In this document: positions 16,090-24,004 of the stretch, piece after piece
How positions within the stretch are numbered: the stretch's first letter is position 1
Layout of the letters: each line of letters starts with the position of its first letter
Assembly (NCBI RefSeq): GCF_002798015.1
Contig: NZ_PGTZ01000006.1
Coordinates: 434,001 to 498,000, forward strand
DNA length: 64,000 bases
DNA from: Luteimicrobium subarcticum
GTDB taxonomy: Bacteria > Actinomycetota > Actinomycetes > Actinomycetales > Cellulomonadaceae
Reading direction: 5' to 3'
The notes under the pieces: model-generated
Seen by the model: the letters and a program-made list of their open reading frames with translations, nothing else
The model's database searches: none
What the model was told of the DNA's origin: nothing
Position numbers and translations under genes: made by a program

Positions 16090-16106
16090 TCAGGTTTCCG
16101 GCAGGT
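16089..16106 (+). promoter_or_regulatory. PhoB-type direct repeat before membrane-protein copy 2
   Basis: ATCAGGT at 16089 and GGCAGGT at 16100 share CAGGT with the same 11-bp period as the repeats at 14720/14731. They lie 22 bp upstream of the ATG of the second fourfold-repeat gene, overlapping the end of dedA. This suggests that the same regulator controls copy 2. Confidence 0.5.
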
Positions 16107-16127
16107 CCGCCGCGAGAGGGTCGGCGC

Positions 16128-16937
16128 ATGGTCTCGGTGCACCCCTATGACGCTTCGGCACGATCCCCGCGCGCCCTGCGACGGGTCCCCGAGGTGACCC
16201 TCGCCTTCTGGGTCCTCAAGGCGCTGTCGACCGCGCTCGGCGAGTCGACGTCCGACTGGGCGGTGCAGACGCTCGGACCCGTACCGGCCGTGCTCGCCGG
16301 CTTCGTCGTGTTCGTGGTCGCGCTGGGCGTCCAGCTGCGCACGGGCCGGTACCGACCGGTCGTGTACTGGGCTGCCGTCGCCGCGGTCGGCGTGTTCGGG
16401 ACCATGTGCGCGGACGTCGTGCACGTCGGCCTCGGCGTCCCGTACGCCGTGTCCTCGACCGCGTACCTCCTGGTGCTCGCAGGCGTCCTGGTGGCGTGGC
16501 ACCGCGTCGAAGGAACGCTCGACGTGCACGACGTCACGACCCTGCGCCGGGAGCTGTTCTACTGGGCCACCGTCGTCGCGACGTTCGCGACCGGGACCGC
16601 GGTCGGCGACCTGGTCGCGTCGACCGGCGTCGGCTACGGCGGCGCGATCGTGCTGTTCGCCGTCCTGCTCGTCGTCCCGGCGATCGGGTACCGGTACCTG
16701 AGCTGGAACGCCGTCGCGGCGTTCTGGACGGCGTACGTCCTGACCCGTCCGCTCGGCGCCTCCGTGGCCGACTGGGCCGGGAAGCCGCGTCCCGACGGCG
16801 GCGTCGGGATCGGCCAGGGGCTCGTCACGCTGGTGCTGCTCGCCGCGATCGTCGTCGGCGTCGCGGTGCACGCGCGCCGGTCGCCCGAGACGCGCCCCGC
16901 GCCCCGCGTCGTGCGAACAGGGGTCGGCGCTCCGTAG
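16128..16937 (+). CDS. Fourfold-repeat integral membrane protein (COG4705-like), copy 2
   Basis: 269 residues from the ATG at 16128, with AGAGGG about 8 nt upstream. It is a paralogue of the protein at 13814-14665, sharing VPEVT-x-x-FW near the N-terminus, YWA/TxVxxTFAxGTA, and AAFW-x-AYVLTRPLGAS. All four motifs of the form [FY]W-x9-G-x4-D are conserved (for example FWVLKALSTALGESTSD and FWTAYVLTRPLGASVAD). It has about eight membrane helices. Only 9 bp separate it from fetB, although fetB also has its own -10-like element. Function is unknown. Divergence from copy 1 suggests an old duplication, possibly forming a hetero-oligomer or handling a related substrate. Confidence 0.85.
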   Translation: MVSVHPYDASARSPRALRRVPEVTLAFWVLKALSTALGESTSDWAVQTLGPVPAVLAGFVVFVVALGVQLRTGRYRPVVYWAAVAAVGVFGTMCADVVHVGLGVPYAVSSTAYLLVLAGVLVAWHRVEGTLDVHDVTTLRRELFYWATVVATFATGTAVGDLVASTGVGYGGAIVLFAVLLVVPAIGYRYLSWNAVAAFWTAYVLTRPLGASVADWAGKPRPDGGVGIGQGLVTLVLLAAIVVGVAVHARRSPETRPAPRVVRTGVGAP

Positions 16938-16946
16938 GCTCGGCGC

Positions 16947-17717
16947 GTGCCCACCACGCCGAGCGTCGCCGTCGTCGTCGCGCTCGTCGTCCTGACCCTG
17001 CTCGCGGTCGGCGTCGCCGCAGCCGGACACCTGGGCACGGCCCGCCAGACGGCGACCGCCGCCGTGCGCGCCGTCGTGCAGCTCTGCGTGGTCGCCCTGG
17101 TGATCACGGCCGTGCTCGGCTCGCTGGCCTGGTCGTTGCTGTTCACGGCGGCGATGCTGGGCATCGCCGTCCACACCACGGCGCGCCGCGTCGGGGCGCC
17201 GCGCGCCTGGCCCTGGGCCGCGGTCGCGATGGCGAGCGGGATCGTCCCGGTGCTCCTCGTGATCTTCGGGACGGGTGCCGTCCCGCTCGACGGGCCGTCT
17301 CTCGTCCCGTTCGCGGGGATCGTGACCGGCGGGACGATGACCGCGCACTCGCTCATGGGCCGCCGGGTCTTCGCCGCCCTGCGCGACGAGCGCGGCGCCT
17401 ACGAGGCCGCCCTGGCGCTCGGGCTGCTGCCGCGCGACGCCGTCGACGTCGTGGCCGCCGACGTCGTCCCCGAGGCGCTCGTGCCCGGCATGGACCAGAC
17501 GCGCACGGTCGGGCTCGTGACCCTCCCCGGTGCGTTCGTCGGCGTGATCCTCGGCGGGGGGACGCCCGCCCAGGCGGCCGCGGCCCAGGTGCTCGTCCTC
17601 GTCGGGCTCCTCGCCGCGCAGTCGCTGACCGTCACCGTCGCGTTCCAGCTCGTGCGGCGAGGACGTCTGGTACCCGACGACCTGCGCTCGCTCGTGGGCA
17701 GGTCGTCGGGCGCCTGA
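16947..17717 (+). CDS. fetB: FetB-like (UPF0014) membrane permease
   Basis: 256 residues from GTG 16947, with about seven transmembrane helices. The UPF0014 pattern is clear: RAVVQLCVVALVI, the central GGTMTAHSLMGRRVF, a cytoplasmic stretch YEAALALGLLPRDAV, DQTRTVGLVTLPGAFVGVILGG, and a final helix QSLTVTVAFQLVRRG. In E. coli FetB pairs with the ATPase FetA in iron export. No fetA homologue is seen in this window, so either the ATPase is encoded elsewhere or the partner differs. TAGGCT at 16935-16940 implies a leaderless start. It is convergent with efeB with only 6 bp between them, an interesting iron-export/iron-import adjacency. Confidence 0.85.
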   Translation: MPTTPSVAVVVALVVLTLLAVGVAAAGHLGTARQTATAAVRAVVQLCVVALVITAVLGSLAWSLLFTAAMLGIAVHTTARRVGAPRAWPWAAVAMASGIVPVLLVIFGTGAVPLDGPSLVPFAGIVTGGTMTAHSLMGRRVFAALRDERGAYEAALALGLLPRDAVDVVAADVVPEALVPGMDQTRTVGLVTLPGAFVGVILGGGTPAQAAAAQVLVLVGLLAAQSLTVTVAFQLVRRGRLVPDDLRSLVGRSSGA

Positions 17718-17723
17718 GGCCCG

Positions 17724-19010
17724 TCACCCGAAGAGCGGCTCCGCCACGTAGTGCCCGGTCGCCGGTGCGGGCGGCACCGCGAACACCCCGGACCCGACGT
17801 GCGAGATGTACTCGTTGAGGCGGTCCGACCGGCCCAGCTTCGTCTGCATCGTCACGAACGCCGCGGGGTCGTTCATGTACGCGATGAAGAGCAGCCCGGC
17901 GTTGATCTGGCCGTACTCGTCCATGCCGTCGGTGAAGTTGTACGAGCGCCGCAGGATCTTCAGGCCGCCGTTGTTCTCGTGGGCGGCGAGCGCGACGTGC
18001 GAGGTCGCCGGGATCACGAGCTCGCCCGACGCGTCCTTGCGCGCGAAGTCCGGGGTGTCGAACTCCTGCGTCCCGGACAGCGGCGCACCCTCCTGCTTGG
18101 TGCGGCCGAAGACGGCGTGCTGGTCCCCGATCTGGTCGGCGTCCCAGTTCTCGATGTTCATCTGGATCTTGCGGGCCACCTGGTAGGTGCCGCCCTGCAT
18201 CCACGCCTGGTCGGTGCCGTCGTGCCAGACGAACTGGTCGAGGTCCGCGTCGGTCTTGATGTTGCGGGTGCCGTCCTTGAAGCCCATGAGGTTGCGGGGG
18301 GTCGTCTGCCCCTTGCCGGCCGACGCGCGACCGAACCCCATGACGGTCCACCGGACGACCGCGGTCCCCCGTGCGAGCCGCGAGAGGTCCCGGATGGCGT
18401 GGTACGCGACCTGAGGGTCCTCGGCGCAGGCCTGGAGCGACAGGTCGCCGCCGGTCAGCTTCGGGTCGAGCCGGTCGCTCGGCAGCTCGGGGAGGTGGTC
18501 GAACCGCGCCGGGCGGTGGCGTGCGAGCCCGAAGCGGTCGTCGAACACGCCCGGACCCAACCCGAGGGTCACTGTCAGCGCGTTCGGCCCGAGGTCGGCC
18601 GCCTCACCCGTGTCGGTCGGCACTCCGGACGGGCGTGACGGCTCGACGGTGCCGAGGTTCCGCCCTGCCTGGAGCTGCGCGATCGACGCCGACCAGCGCG
18701 CCAGCAGGACCTGCAGGTCGCCGGCGTCGGTCGTCGTGAGGTCGTAGGACGCGAAGACGACGTACCGCTGCGGCGGGGTGGCGATGCCGCCCTGGTGGGT
18801 CTGGTCGTAGAACGGGACCGCGGTCTCGGACACGTCGGCCGGGGCGTCCTCGTCGGCGCGGGCGTGCGCGATCGCGGCGCCGCCCAGACCTCCGGCGAGC
18901 GCACCCGCCGCGAGGCCGGCGACGCCGCCGCCGAGGAACGAGCGGCGGCTCAGGCGCCGCCGCTCGTCCGGGTCCGCCGGGTCGTCCCGGCGGTCGCGCA
19001 GCGTGGTCAC
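17724..19010 (-). CDS. efeB: EfeB, Tat-exported heme-dependent DyP-type peroxidase/deferrochelatase
   Basis: 428 residues from the GTG overlapping the efeO stop (GTGA at 19007-19010). A twin-arginine signal (RRLSRRSFLGGG plus a hydrophobic stretch) directs it across the membrane folded with heme. The DyP features are NLMGFKDGTRNIK, holding the distal GxxDG motif, and TSHVALAAHENNGG around the proximal His region. The protein ends with a typical SYNFTDG-type block and QINAGLLFIAYMNDP. EfeB oxidises Fe(II) or strips iron from heme, feeding EfeO and EfeU. It is the last gene of efeUOB. Confidence 0.95.
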   Translation of the reverse strand: MTTLRDRRDDPADPDERRRLSRRSFLGGGVAGLAAGALAGGLGGAAIAHARADEDAPADVSETAVPFYDQTHQGGIATPPQRYVVFASYDLTTTDAGDLQVLLARWSASIAQLQAGRNLGTVEPSRPSGVPTDTGEAADLGPNALTVTLGLGPGVFDDRFGLARHRPARFDHLPELPSDRLDPKLTGGDLSLQACAEDPQVAYHAIRDLSRLARGTAVVRWTVMGFGRASAGKGQTTPRNLMGFKDGTRNIKTDADLDQFVWHDGTDQAWMQGGTYQVARKIQMNIENWDADQIGDQHAVFGRTKQEGAPLSGTQEFDTPDFARKDASGELVIPATSHVALAAHENNGGLKILRRSYNFTDGMDEYGQINAGLLFIAYMNDPAAFVTMQTKLGRSDRLNEYISHVGSGVFAVPPAPATGHYVAEPLFG

Positions 19011-20239
19011 TGGGCGGTCGCCACCTTCTCGGCGATCTTCGACAGCGGCTCCTGCAGCGCCTGGACGGCCTGGCTGAGCTTCGCCGAGTCGGACGCCTTG
19101 AGCGCCGCCGTGTAGGTCGTGTAGCCGCCGACAGCGTCCGGGTCCTCGTAGCCGGCCAGGAGCGTCTTGACGTCGTCGAAGCGGGTGCTCACGGTGTCGG
19201 TCAGGTCGGGGTCGATCTTCTCGAGGCCCGGCTTGAGGTAGGCGAACGCCTGCTCGGCACCCTCGACGTTGCTGGCGAAGTCGACGAGGTCGATGTGCGA
19301 GTAGAGCTCCTCCTCGCCCTTGATCTTGTTGGCCTGGACCTCCTCGAGCAGGCCCGCGGCACCGTTGGCCAGGTCCTCGGGCTTGTAGGTCAGGCCCTTC
19401 GAGAGCTCGGCGAGCTTGCCGACGTTGGTGTCGAGCTCGGCCGCGAGCTTCTTCGTGCCGGTGGTGATCGCCTTCTTCTGGAACAGGTCGCGCTCGACGG
19501 CGTGGAACCCGTGCCACCCGACCGCGGGGTCGAGGTTCGAGGCGCGCATGTCGATGAGGTAGTCGAGGTTGCCGGAGTTGTCGGTCGGGTCGGTGCCGGG
19601 CAGCGTGAAGCCCTCGACGTCGGACTCGACCTTCTCGTAGAACGGGCGCGCCTGGCCGTAGGCCTGCTGCGCGGCGGCGACGTCGCCCGAGTCGACCGCG
19701 GTCTTGAGGGCGCCGACGGCGGTCACCATCCCGGCGACCTGCCCGTCCACGTAGTCGCCGTAGCCCTGGGTGCCGTCCTGGAGGAGGGCCTGCGTCGACC
19801 CGGTGGGGGTCGCCGCCTTGCCGGTCACGGTGAACGCGACCGTGTCGTTCTGCGCCCCCGGGCAGTACACCTGGTACTGGCCGCCGCCGAGCGTGACCGT
19901 GAAGCTGACGGGTGCCAGGCCCGGCGCCAGGTTCTCCTTCTCGCCGACGATCCGGTCGTCGCTGAGCAGCTCGAACTCGGAGATCGCGGCCGAGTCCTTG
20001 TTCGTCACCGTGAAGGTCACCGGACCCGCAGGGACCGACGCCGTCGACAGGTCGCACGCGTCCGAGCCGGACGCCGACGTCAGGGTGACGTCGACCTTCG
20101 AGACACCGCCGCTCGCGGCCGGTGCCGGGTCGCCGGACGACGAGTCGGACGAGCAGGCGGCGAGCGACGCCACGAGGACGCCGGCCAGGCCGACGGCGCC
20201 GAGCGTCGTGCGGGCGCGACGGGAGGGGTGGTGTGTCAT
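19007..20239 (-). CDS. efeO: EfeO, cupredoxin/M75-domain iron-binding lipoprotein
   Basis: 410 residues from ATG 20239, with AGGAG upstream. The signal ends in a lipobox (LAAC, Cys about 29), so it is probably membrane-anchored outside the cell. The N-terminal cupredoxin-like domain (about 45-150) includes FTVTNKDSAAISEFELL and QYQVYCPGAQ. The C-terminal imelysin/M75 domain (about 165-410) has the characteristic HxxE region WHGFHAVERDLF. EfeO binds ferrous or ferric iron and hands it to the EfeU permease. It has the full-length two-domain architecture of the family and is coupled to efeB downstream. Confidence 0.95.
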   Translation of the reverse strand: MTHHPSRRARTTLGAVGLAGVLVASLAACSSDSSSGDPAPAASGGVSKVDVTLTSASGSDACDLSTASVPAGPVTFTVTNKDSAAISEFELLSDDRIVGEKENLAPGLAPVSFTVTLGGGQYQVYCPGAQNDTVAFTVTGKAATPTGSTQALLQDGTQGYGDYVDGQVAGMVTAVGALKTAVDSGDVAAAQQAYGQARPFYEKVESDVEGFTLPGTDPTDNSGNLDYLIDMRASNLDPAVGWHGFHAVERDLFQKKAITTGTKKLAAELDTNVGKLAELSKGLTYKPEDLANGAAGLLEEVQANKIKGEEELYSHIDLVDFASNVEGAEQAFAYLKPGLEKIDPDLTDTVSTRFDDVKTLLAGYEDPDAVGGYTTYTAALKASDSAKLSQAVQALQEPLSKIAEKVATAQ

Positions 20240-20271
20240 GCGTGTGTGCTCCTGGATCGTGGACGCGCGCG

Positions 20272-21930
20272 TCACGGGGTGGACGCCGAGGCGGCGTCGG
20301 GGACGGCGGACGCGGTGGGAACCGCCTTCGCAGGACGAGTCGTCTGGGGCGGCGCCACGCTCTGGACGGCGACGGTGGCGGCCGCGAGGCGGCGACGACC
20401 ACGCAGGCCGGCGACGGCGAACCCGAGCGCGGCCGCGAGCAGCACGGCCGGTAGGTAGAGCTTCCACAGCAGCCGGTCCTGGGCGTCGTGCCGGTGCGCG
20501 GCCACGGCGGAGACCACCTGGCTCACGTGAGCGGGGTCGACGGTCCAGTCGGGGGCGGCGCCGGGCAGGTCGGCGGCGTCGACGGTCACCGTGCGGCTGG
20601 CAGCCAGGCCGCCGCCGGACAGGGTCAGGACGGTCTTCGTGGCCTGCGACGCGTCGAGCAGCACGTCGTCGCCGGTCGTGGTGGCGTCGGTCGTGACCTG
20701 CTGCGTCCACGCTGCCTCGAACGGCCCGGGCGCGGTCTGCGGGTTCACCCCGACGGGCAGCCGTCCGCCGCCGTACGTCGTCAGGTCGGCGAGCGTGACG
20801 GTCGCAGGCAGCGACGCGCCCGGCGCGTCGGTCGTGAAACGCGCCTCCTGCGCTGCGACACCGTCGACGACGGTCGCGACGCCCGGGTGCCCGGCGAGCG
20901 AGACGGTGCTCGCCGGCCGGCCGTCGGTGCCGGTGAGGGCCAGGATGCGCTGGCCTCCGGTCAACGTGGCGCTCCCGACCTGGGTGGGGTCGTCGGCCGA
21001 CGCCACGGCGGGCGCGGCCGAGCGGTCGTCGTACGTGCCGACGGCGGGCACGAGGACGGCCAGGGCGACGGCCGCGACCGCGAGGCCACCCGCGACGGTG
21101 AGCTTGAACCGCACCGCGCCCGCCGCCGAGAGCCGGTGCTTCTGCGGCCACAGCGCGAGCGCGAGCATGGGGACGACGTAGAGGAACCAGCCCAGCACCT
21201 CGACGACGCGCGGGTCGGCCGGGATGCCGAGGACACCGGTGATGAGCGCCGCGCGGACGCTGCCGGGCGGGGTGAGCCACGCCAGGTCGACGGTGCGGCC
21301 CTGCCCCACGGTGATCCACCCGGCGCCGTGCGCCGTGTGCAGCATGCTGACGACGAGGCCTCCGGCCACGAGGATCAGGAACACGCTCGTGATCTGGAAG
21401 AAGCGCCCCAGGTTGAACCGGACCCCTCCCTGGTAGATCCCCACGCCGAGGGCGACCGCGACGACGATCCCCAGGACCGCGCCGGTGACGGCGGCGACGG
21501 TGCTGGTCGATGCCTGAAAGGTCGCCAGCAGGAAGACCGACGTCTCGAAGCCCTCCTTGAGGATCGCGAGGAACGCCATGGCGACCAGTGCCCATGTCGT
21601 GCCCTGCGCGAGGGCGTCACCGGCAGCGGCCTCGAGCTCCTTCTTCATGCCGCGTGAGTGGCTGTTCATCCACACGACCATGCTGGTGACGAACAGGATC
21701 GCGACCAGCGAGATGATCGACTCCATGCCTTCTTGCGCGGCCTGCGGCAGGCTGCGCGAGACCAGGTCGAGCGTCACGCCCACCCCGACGCTGAGCAGCA
21801 CCGCCGCGACGACGCCGCACCACATGGGCACGAGCGACGCGCCGTTGCGCTTGAGGAACGTCGCGAGGATGCCGACGACGAGGGCCGCCTCCAGGCCTTC
21901 ACGCAGGCCGATCACGAACGTCCCGAGCAC
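20272..21930 (-). CDS. efeU: EfeU, FTR1-type iron permease with long C-terminal extension
   Basis: 552 residues. The first 280 or so form the FTR1 permease with seven helices and the two iron-path motifs REGLE (residues 10-14) and KEGFE (125-129). Proton-coupled import of iron delivered by EfeO is the known role. Beyond the usual length lies an extra region of about 270 residues. It comprises a membrane segment, an extracytoplasmic Thr/Val-rich beta-like domain (about 305-490) and a final transmembrane helix with an RGRRR tail. Comparable extensions are seen in actinobacterial EfeU proteins; their function is not known to me. It is first in the operon, directly downstream of the iron-box palindrome. 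Confidence 0.93.
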   Translation of the reverse strand: MLGTFVIGLREGLEAALVVGILATFLKRNGASLVPMWCGVVAAVLLSVGVGVTLDLVSRSLPQAAQEGMESIISLVAILFVTSMVVWMNSHSRGMKKELEAAAGDALAQGTTWALVAMAFLAILKEGFETSVFLLATFQASTSTVAAVTGAVLGIVVAVALGVGIYQGGVRFNLGRFFQITSVFLILVAGGLVVSMLHTAHGAGWITVGQGRTVDLAWLTPPGSVRAALITGVLGIPADPRVVEVLGWFLYVVPMLALALWPQKHRLSAAGAVRFKLTVAGGLAVAAVALAVLVPAVGTYDDRSAAPAVASADDPTQVGSATLTGGQRILALTGTDGRPASTVSLAGHPGVATVVDGVAAQEARFTTDAPGASLPATVTLADLTTYGGGRLPVGVNPQTAPGPFEAAWTQQVTTDATTTGDDVLLDASQATKTVLTLSGGGLAASRTVTVDAADLPGAAPDWTVDPAHVSQVVSAVAAHRHDAQDRLLWKLYLPAVLLAAALGFAVAGLRGRRRLAAATVAVQSVAPPQTTRPAKAVPTASAVPDAASASTP

Positions 21931-22000
21931 AGTTCTTCCCCGCAGTTCCGCCGGTGGTGTGTGGATCGCCGACGAGGGCCCTCCAGGGGCCGACGGGTCG

Positions 22001-22041
22001 GTCGACGGAGGTCAGCGTAGCCTCACCTGACCTCCGTCGAC
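22001..22041 (-). promoter_or_regulatory. Iron-box-like operator within a perfect 15-bp inverted repeat
   Basis: The arms 22001-22015 and 22027-22041 are perfectly complementary around 11 bases. The centre, 22012-22030 (TCAGCGTAGCCTCACCTGA), matches the DtxR/IdeR consensus TTAGGTTAGCCTAACCTAA at 14 of 19 positions. It lies 71 bp upstream of the efeU ATG. Fe(II)-dependent repression of efeUOB is the natural reading. Confidence 0.7.
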
Positions 22042-22086
22042 CAGATTCCGAACCAAACTCGTTACGGAATCACGATCCGCGACCCG

Positions 22087-23199
22087 TCACCGCCGGACGC
22101 GCGCGCTCCCGCCGCCGGCGAGCCGGCGCACCTCGGCAAGCGTCGCCATCGACGTGTCACCAGGCGTCGTCATGGCGAGCGCACCGTGCGCCGCGCCGAG
22201 CTCGACGGCCTCGGCGACCGTGCCGCCGGACAGGAACCCGTACGCGAGGCCGGACGCGAACGAGTCGCCACCGCCGACGCGGTCGAGGATCTCGAGCCCG
22301 GGCCGGTGGGTCGCCTCGGCGAAGCCCTCGGCGCGCGACCACGCGACGGCACCCCAGTCGTTGCGGCTCGCGGAGCGGACCCCGCGCAGCGTCGTCGCGA
22401 CGACCCGGAAGTCGGGGTACGAGGCGGCGGCGCGCTCGATCATGGCGCGGAAGGCGCGCGTGTCGCTGAGGTCGGCCGAGCTGTCCTCGACGTCCACCCC
22501 CTCGACCTCGAGCCCGAGGGACGCGGTGAAGTCCTCCTCGTTGCCGATCATGACGTCGACGTGCTTCGCGAGGCGCTGGTTGACCTCCTGCGCCCGCTCG
22601 GTGCCGCCGATCCCGGCCCAGAGCGACGGCCGGAAGTTGAGGTCGTACGACACGACCGTGCCGTGCGTGCGGGCCGCGGCCATGGCGGCCTCGGCGACGT
22701 CGGCCGACGCGTCCGAGAGCGCCGCGAAGATCCCGCCGGTGTGCAGCCAGCGCACCCCGCGCCGCCCGAACAGGTCGTCCCAGTCGACGTCGTCGGGCGT
22801 CATCGCGGCGACGGCCGTGTGGCCGCGGTCGGAGACGCCGACCGCGCCGCGCGCCCCGTAGCCGCGCTCGGTGAAGTTGAGACCGTTGCGCACGCGGCGG
22901 CCCACGCCGTCGTCCGACGCCCAGCGGATCCACGACGTGTCGACGCCGCCGGCCAGCACGAGGCCCTCGACGAGGCGACCGACCTCGTTGTCCACGAGCG
23001 CGGTCACCACCGCGGCCCGCAGGCCGAAGACGCGCGCCAGCCCGCGGGCGACGTTGTACTCGCCGCCGCCCTCCCACGCCTCGAACGAGCGGGCGGTGCG
23101 GATGCGGCGCTCCCCCGGGTCGAGCCGCAGCATGACCTCGCCGAGCGACACGACGTCGTACGCGCAGTCCTCGGCGGGACGCAGGTCGAGGGCGCTCAT
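22087..23199 (-). CDS. kdgK: PfkB-family 2-keto-3-deoxygluconate kinase
   Basis: 370 residues. A ribokinase-family sugar kinase with the N-terminal GEVMLRLDP and GGGEYNVARGLARVFG and the C-terminal anion-hole/catalytic motif DRVGGGDSFASGLAYG, where the Asp is the base. Phosphorylation of 2-keto-3-deoxygluconate to KDPG is assigned because its ATG overlaps the stop of eda (ATGA 23196-23199), placing kinase and aldolase in one operon. The pathway is the lower part of hexuronate, pectin or alginate degradation. A fructokinase or ribokinase is the alternative if the operon context is ignored. Confidence 0.87.
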   Translation of the reverse strand: MSALDLRPAEDCAYDVVSLGEVMLRLDPGERRIRTARSFEAWEGGGEYNVARGLARVFGLRAAVVTALVDNEVGRLVEGLVLAGGVDTSWIRWASDDGVGRRVRNGLNFTERGYGARGAVGVSDRGHTAVAAMTPDDVDWDDLFGRRGVRWLHTGGIFAALSDASADVAEAAMAAARTHGTVVSYDLNFRPSLWAGIGGTERAQEVNQRLAKHVDVMIGNEEDFTASLGLEVEGVDVEDSSADLSDTRAFRAMIERAAASYPDFRVVATTLRGVRSASRNDWGAVAWSRAEGFAEATHRPGLEILDRVGGGDSFASGLAYGFLSGGTVAEAVELGAAHGALAMTTPGDTSMATLAEVRRLAGGGSARVRR

Positions 23200-23903
23200 C
23201 GTGCCACCGCCCCGGCACCGGCGCTCGTCCCGGCGCCCGTCGTCGGCCGGGCGGCCGCGGCGGCCTCCACCGCGGCGCGCGCCCGGCGCGCCACCTCGTC
23301 GAAGTCACCCGCGGCGAGGAGCGACTTCTCGACCATCCACGACCCGCCGACCGCGAGCACCGACGGCAGCGCGAGGTAGTCGCCCGCCGAGGACGCGTCG
23401 ATGCCGCCCGTGGGCACGAACCGCAGGCCCGGGAACGGCGCGGACAGCGCCTTCACGGCGGAAGGGCCGCCGACGACGGACGCCGGGAACAGCTTGACGG
23501 CGTGGAGCCCGAGGTCGAGGGCCGTGATGACGTCGGTGGCCGTGGCGACGCCGGGGAGCACGGGCACGCCCCGCTCGCGGCAGCGCTCCACGACCGCGAC
23601 AGACAGCCCGGGCGAGACGACGAACCGCGCGCCTGCGTCGACGGCGGCGTCGACCTGGGCCGCGGTGATCACGGTGCCGGCGCCGACGAGGACGTCGGGA
23701 CGCTCGGCGGCGACGGCCGCGAGGGCGTCGCGGGCGGCGGCGGTGCGGAAGGTCACCTCGACGACGGGCAGGCCGCCGTCCGCGAGCGCCGCGGCGGCCC
23801 GGAGCCCGGTGGCGGCGTCGTCGACCACGAGGACGGGCACGACGCCCGCCGTCCCGAGGTCGGAGAGGTCGACCGGTGCACCGGTCGCGGGGGCGGTTGT
23901 CAT
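23196..23903 (-). CDS. eda: KDPG/KHG aldolase
   Basis: 235 residues. A class I aldolase cleaving 2-keto-3-deoxy-6-phosphogluconate to pyruvate and glyceraldehyde 3-phosphate. The family features are VVEVTFRT (catalytic Glu), VGAGTV, FVVSPGL, HAVKLFPAS with the Schiff-base Lys, and PTGGID. A low-complexity Ala/Gly-rich tail of about 25 residues extends beyond the usual end. It is first gene of the eda-kdgK operon, divergent from the IclR regulator at 24005, which likely controls it. Confidence 0.93.
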   Translation of the reverse strand: MTTAPATGAPVDLSDLGTAGVVPVLVVDDAATGLRAAAALADGGLPVVEVTFRTAAARDALAAVAAERPDVLVGAGTVITAAQVDAAVDAGARFVVSPGLSVAVVERCRERGVPVLPGVATATDVITALDLGLHAVKLFPASVVGGPSAVKALSAPFPGLRFVPTGGIDASSAGDYLALPSVLAVGGSWMVEKSLLAAGDFDEVARRARAAVEAAAAARPTTGAGTSAGAGAVAR

Positions 23904-24004
23904 CTGGACTCCTTGGTCGACGGCTTCGTCTGTGCTACGGTCGTCTCATTCCGTCATCGTGAACGAACGTTCCGCAGTGATGATCGACCATAGCAGGAGG
24001 ACCC
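23904..24004. promoter_or_regulatory. Divergent control region eda/iclR with GAACGTTC palindrome
   Basis: The 101-bp space contains the 8-bp palindrome GAACGTTC at 23966-23973, in the setting TGAACGAACGTTCCG, a plausible IclR-type operator. AGCAGGAGG at about 23992-24000 is the ribosome site of the regulator gene. The region is richer in A/T than the flanking coding DNA. Confidence 0.5.
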
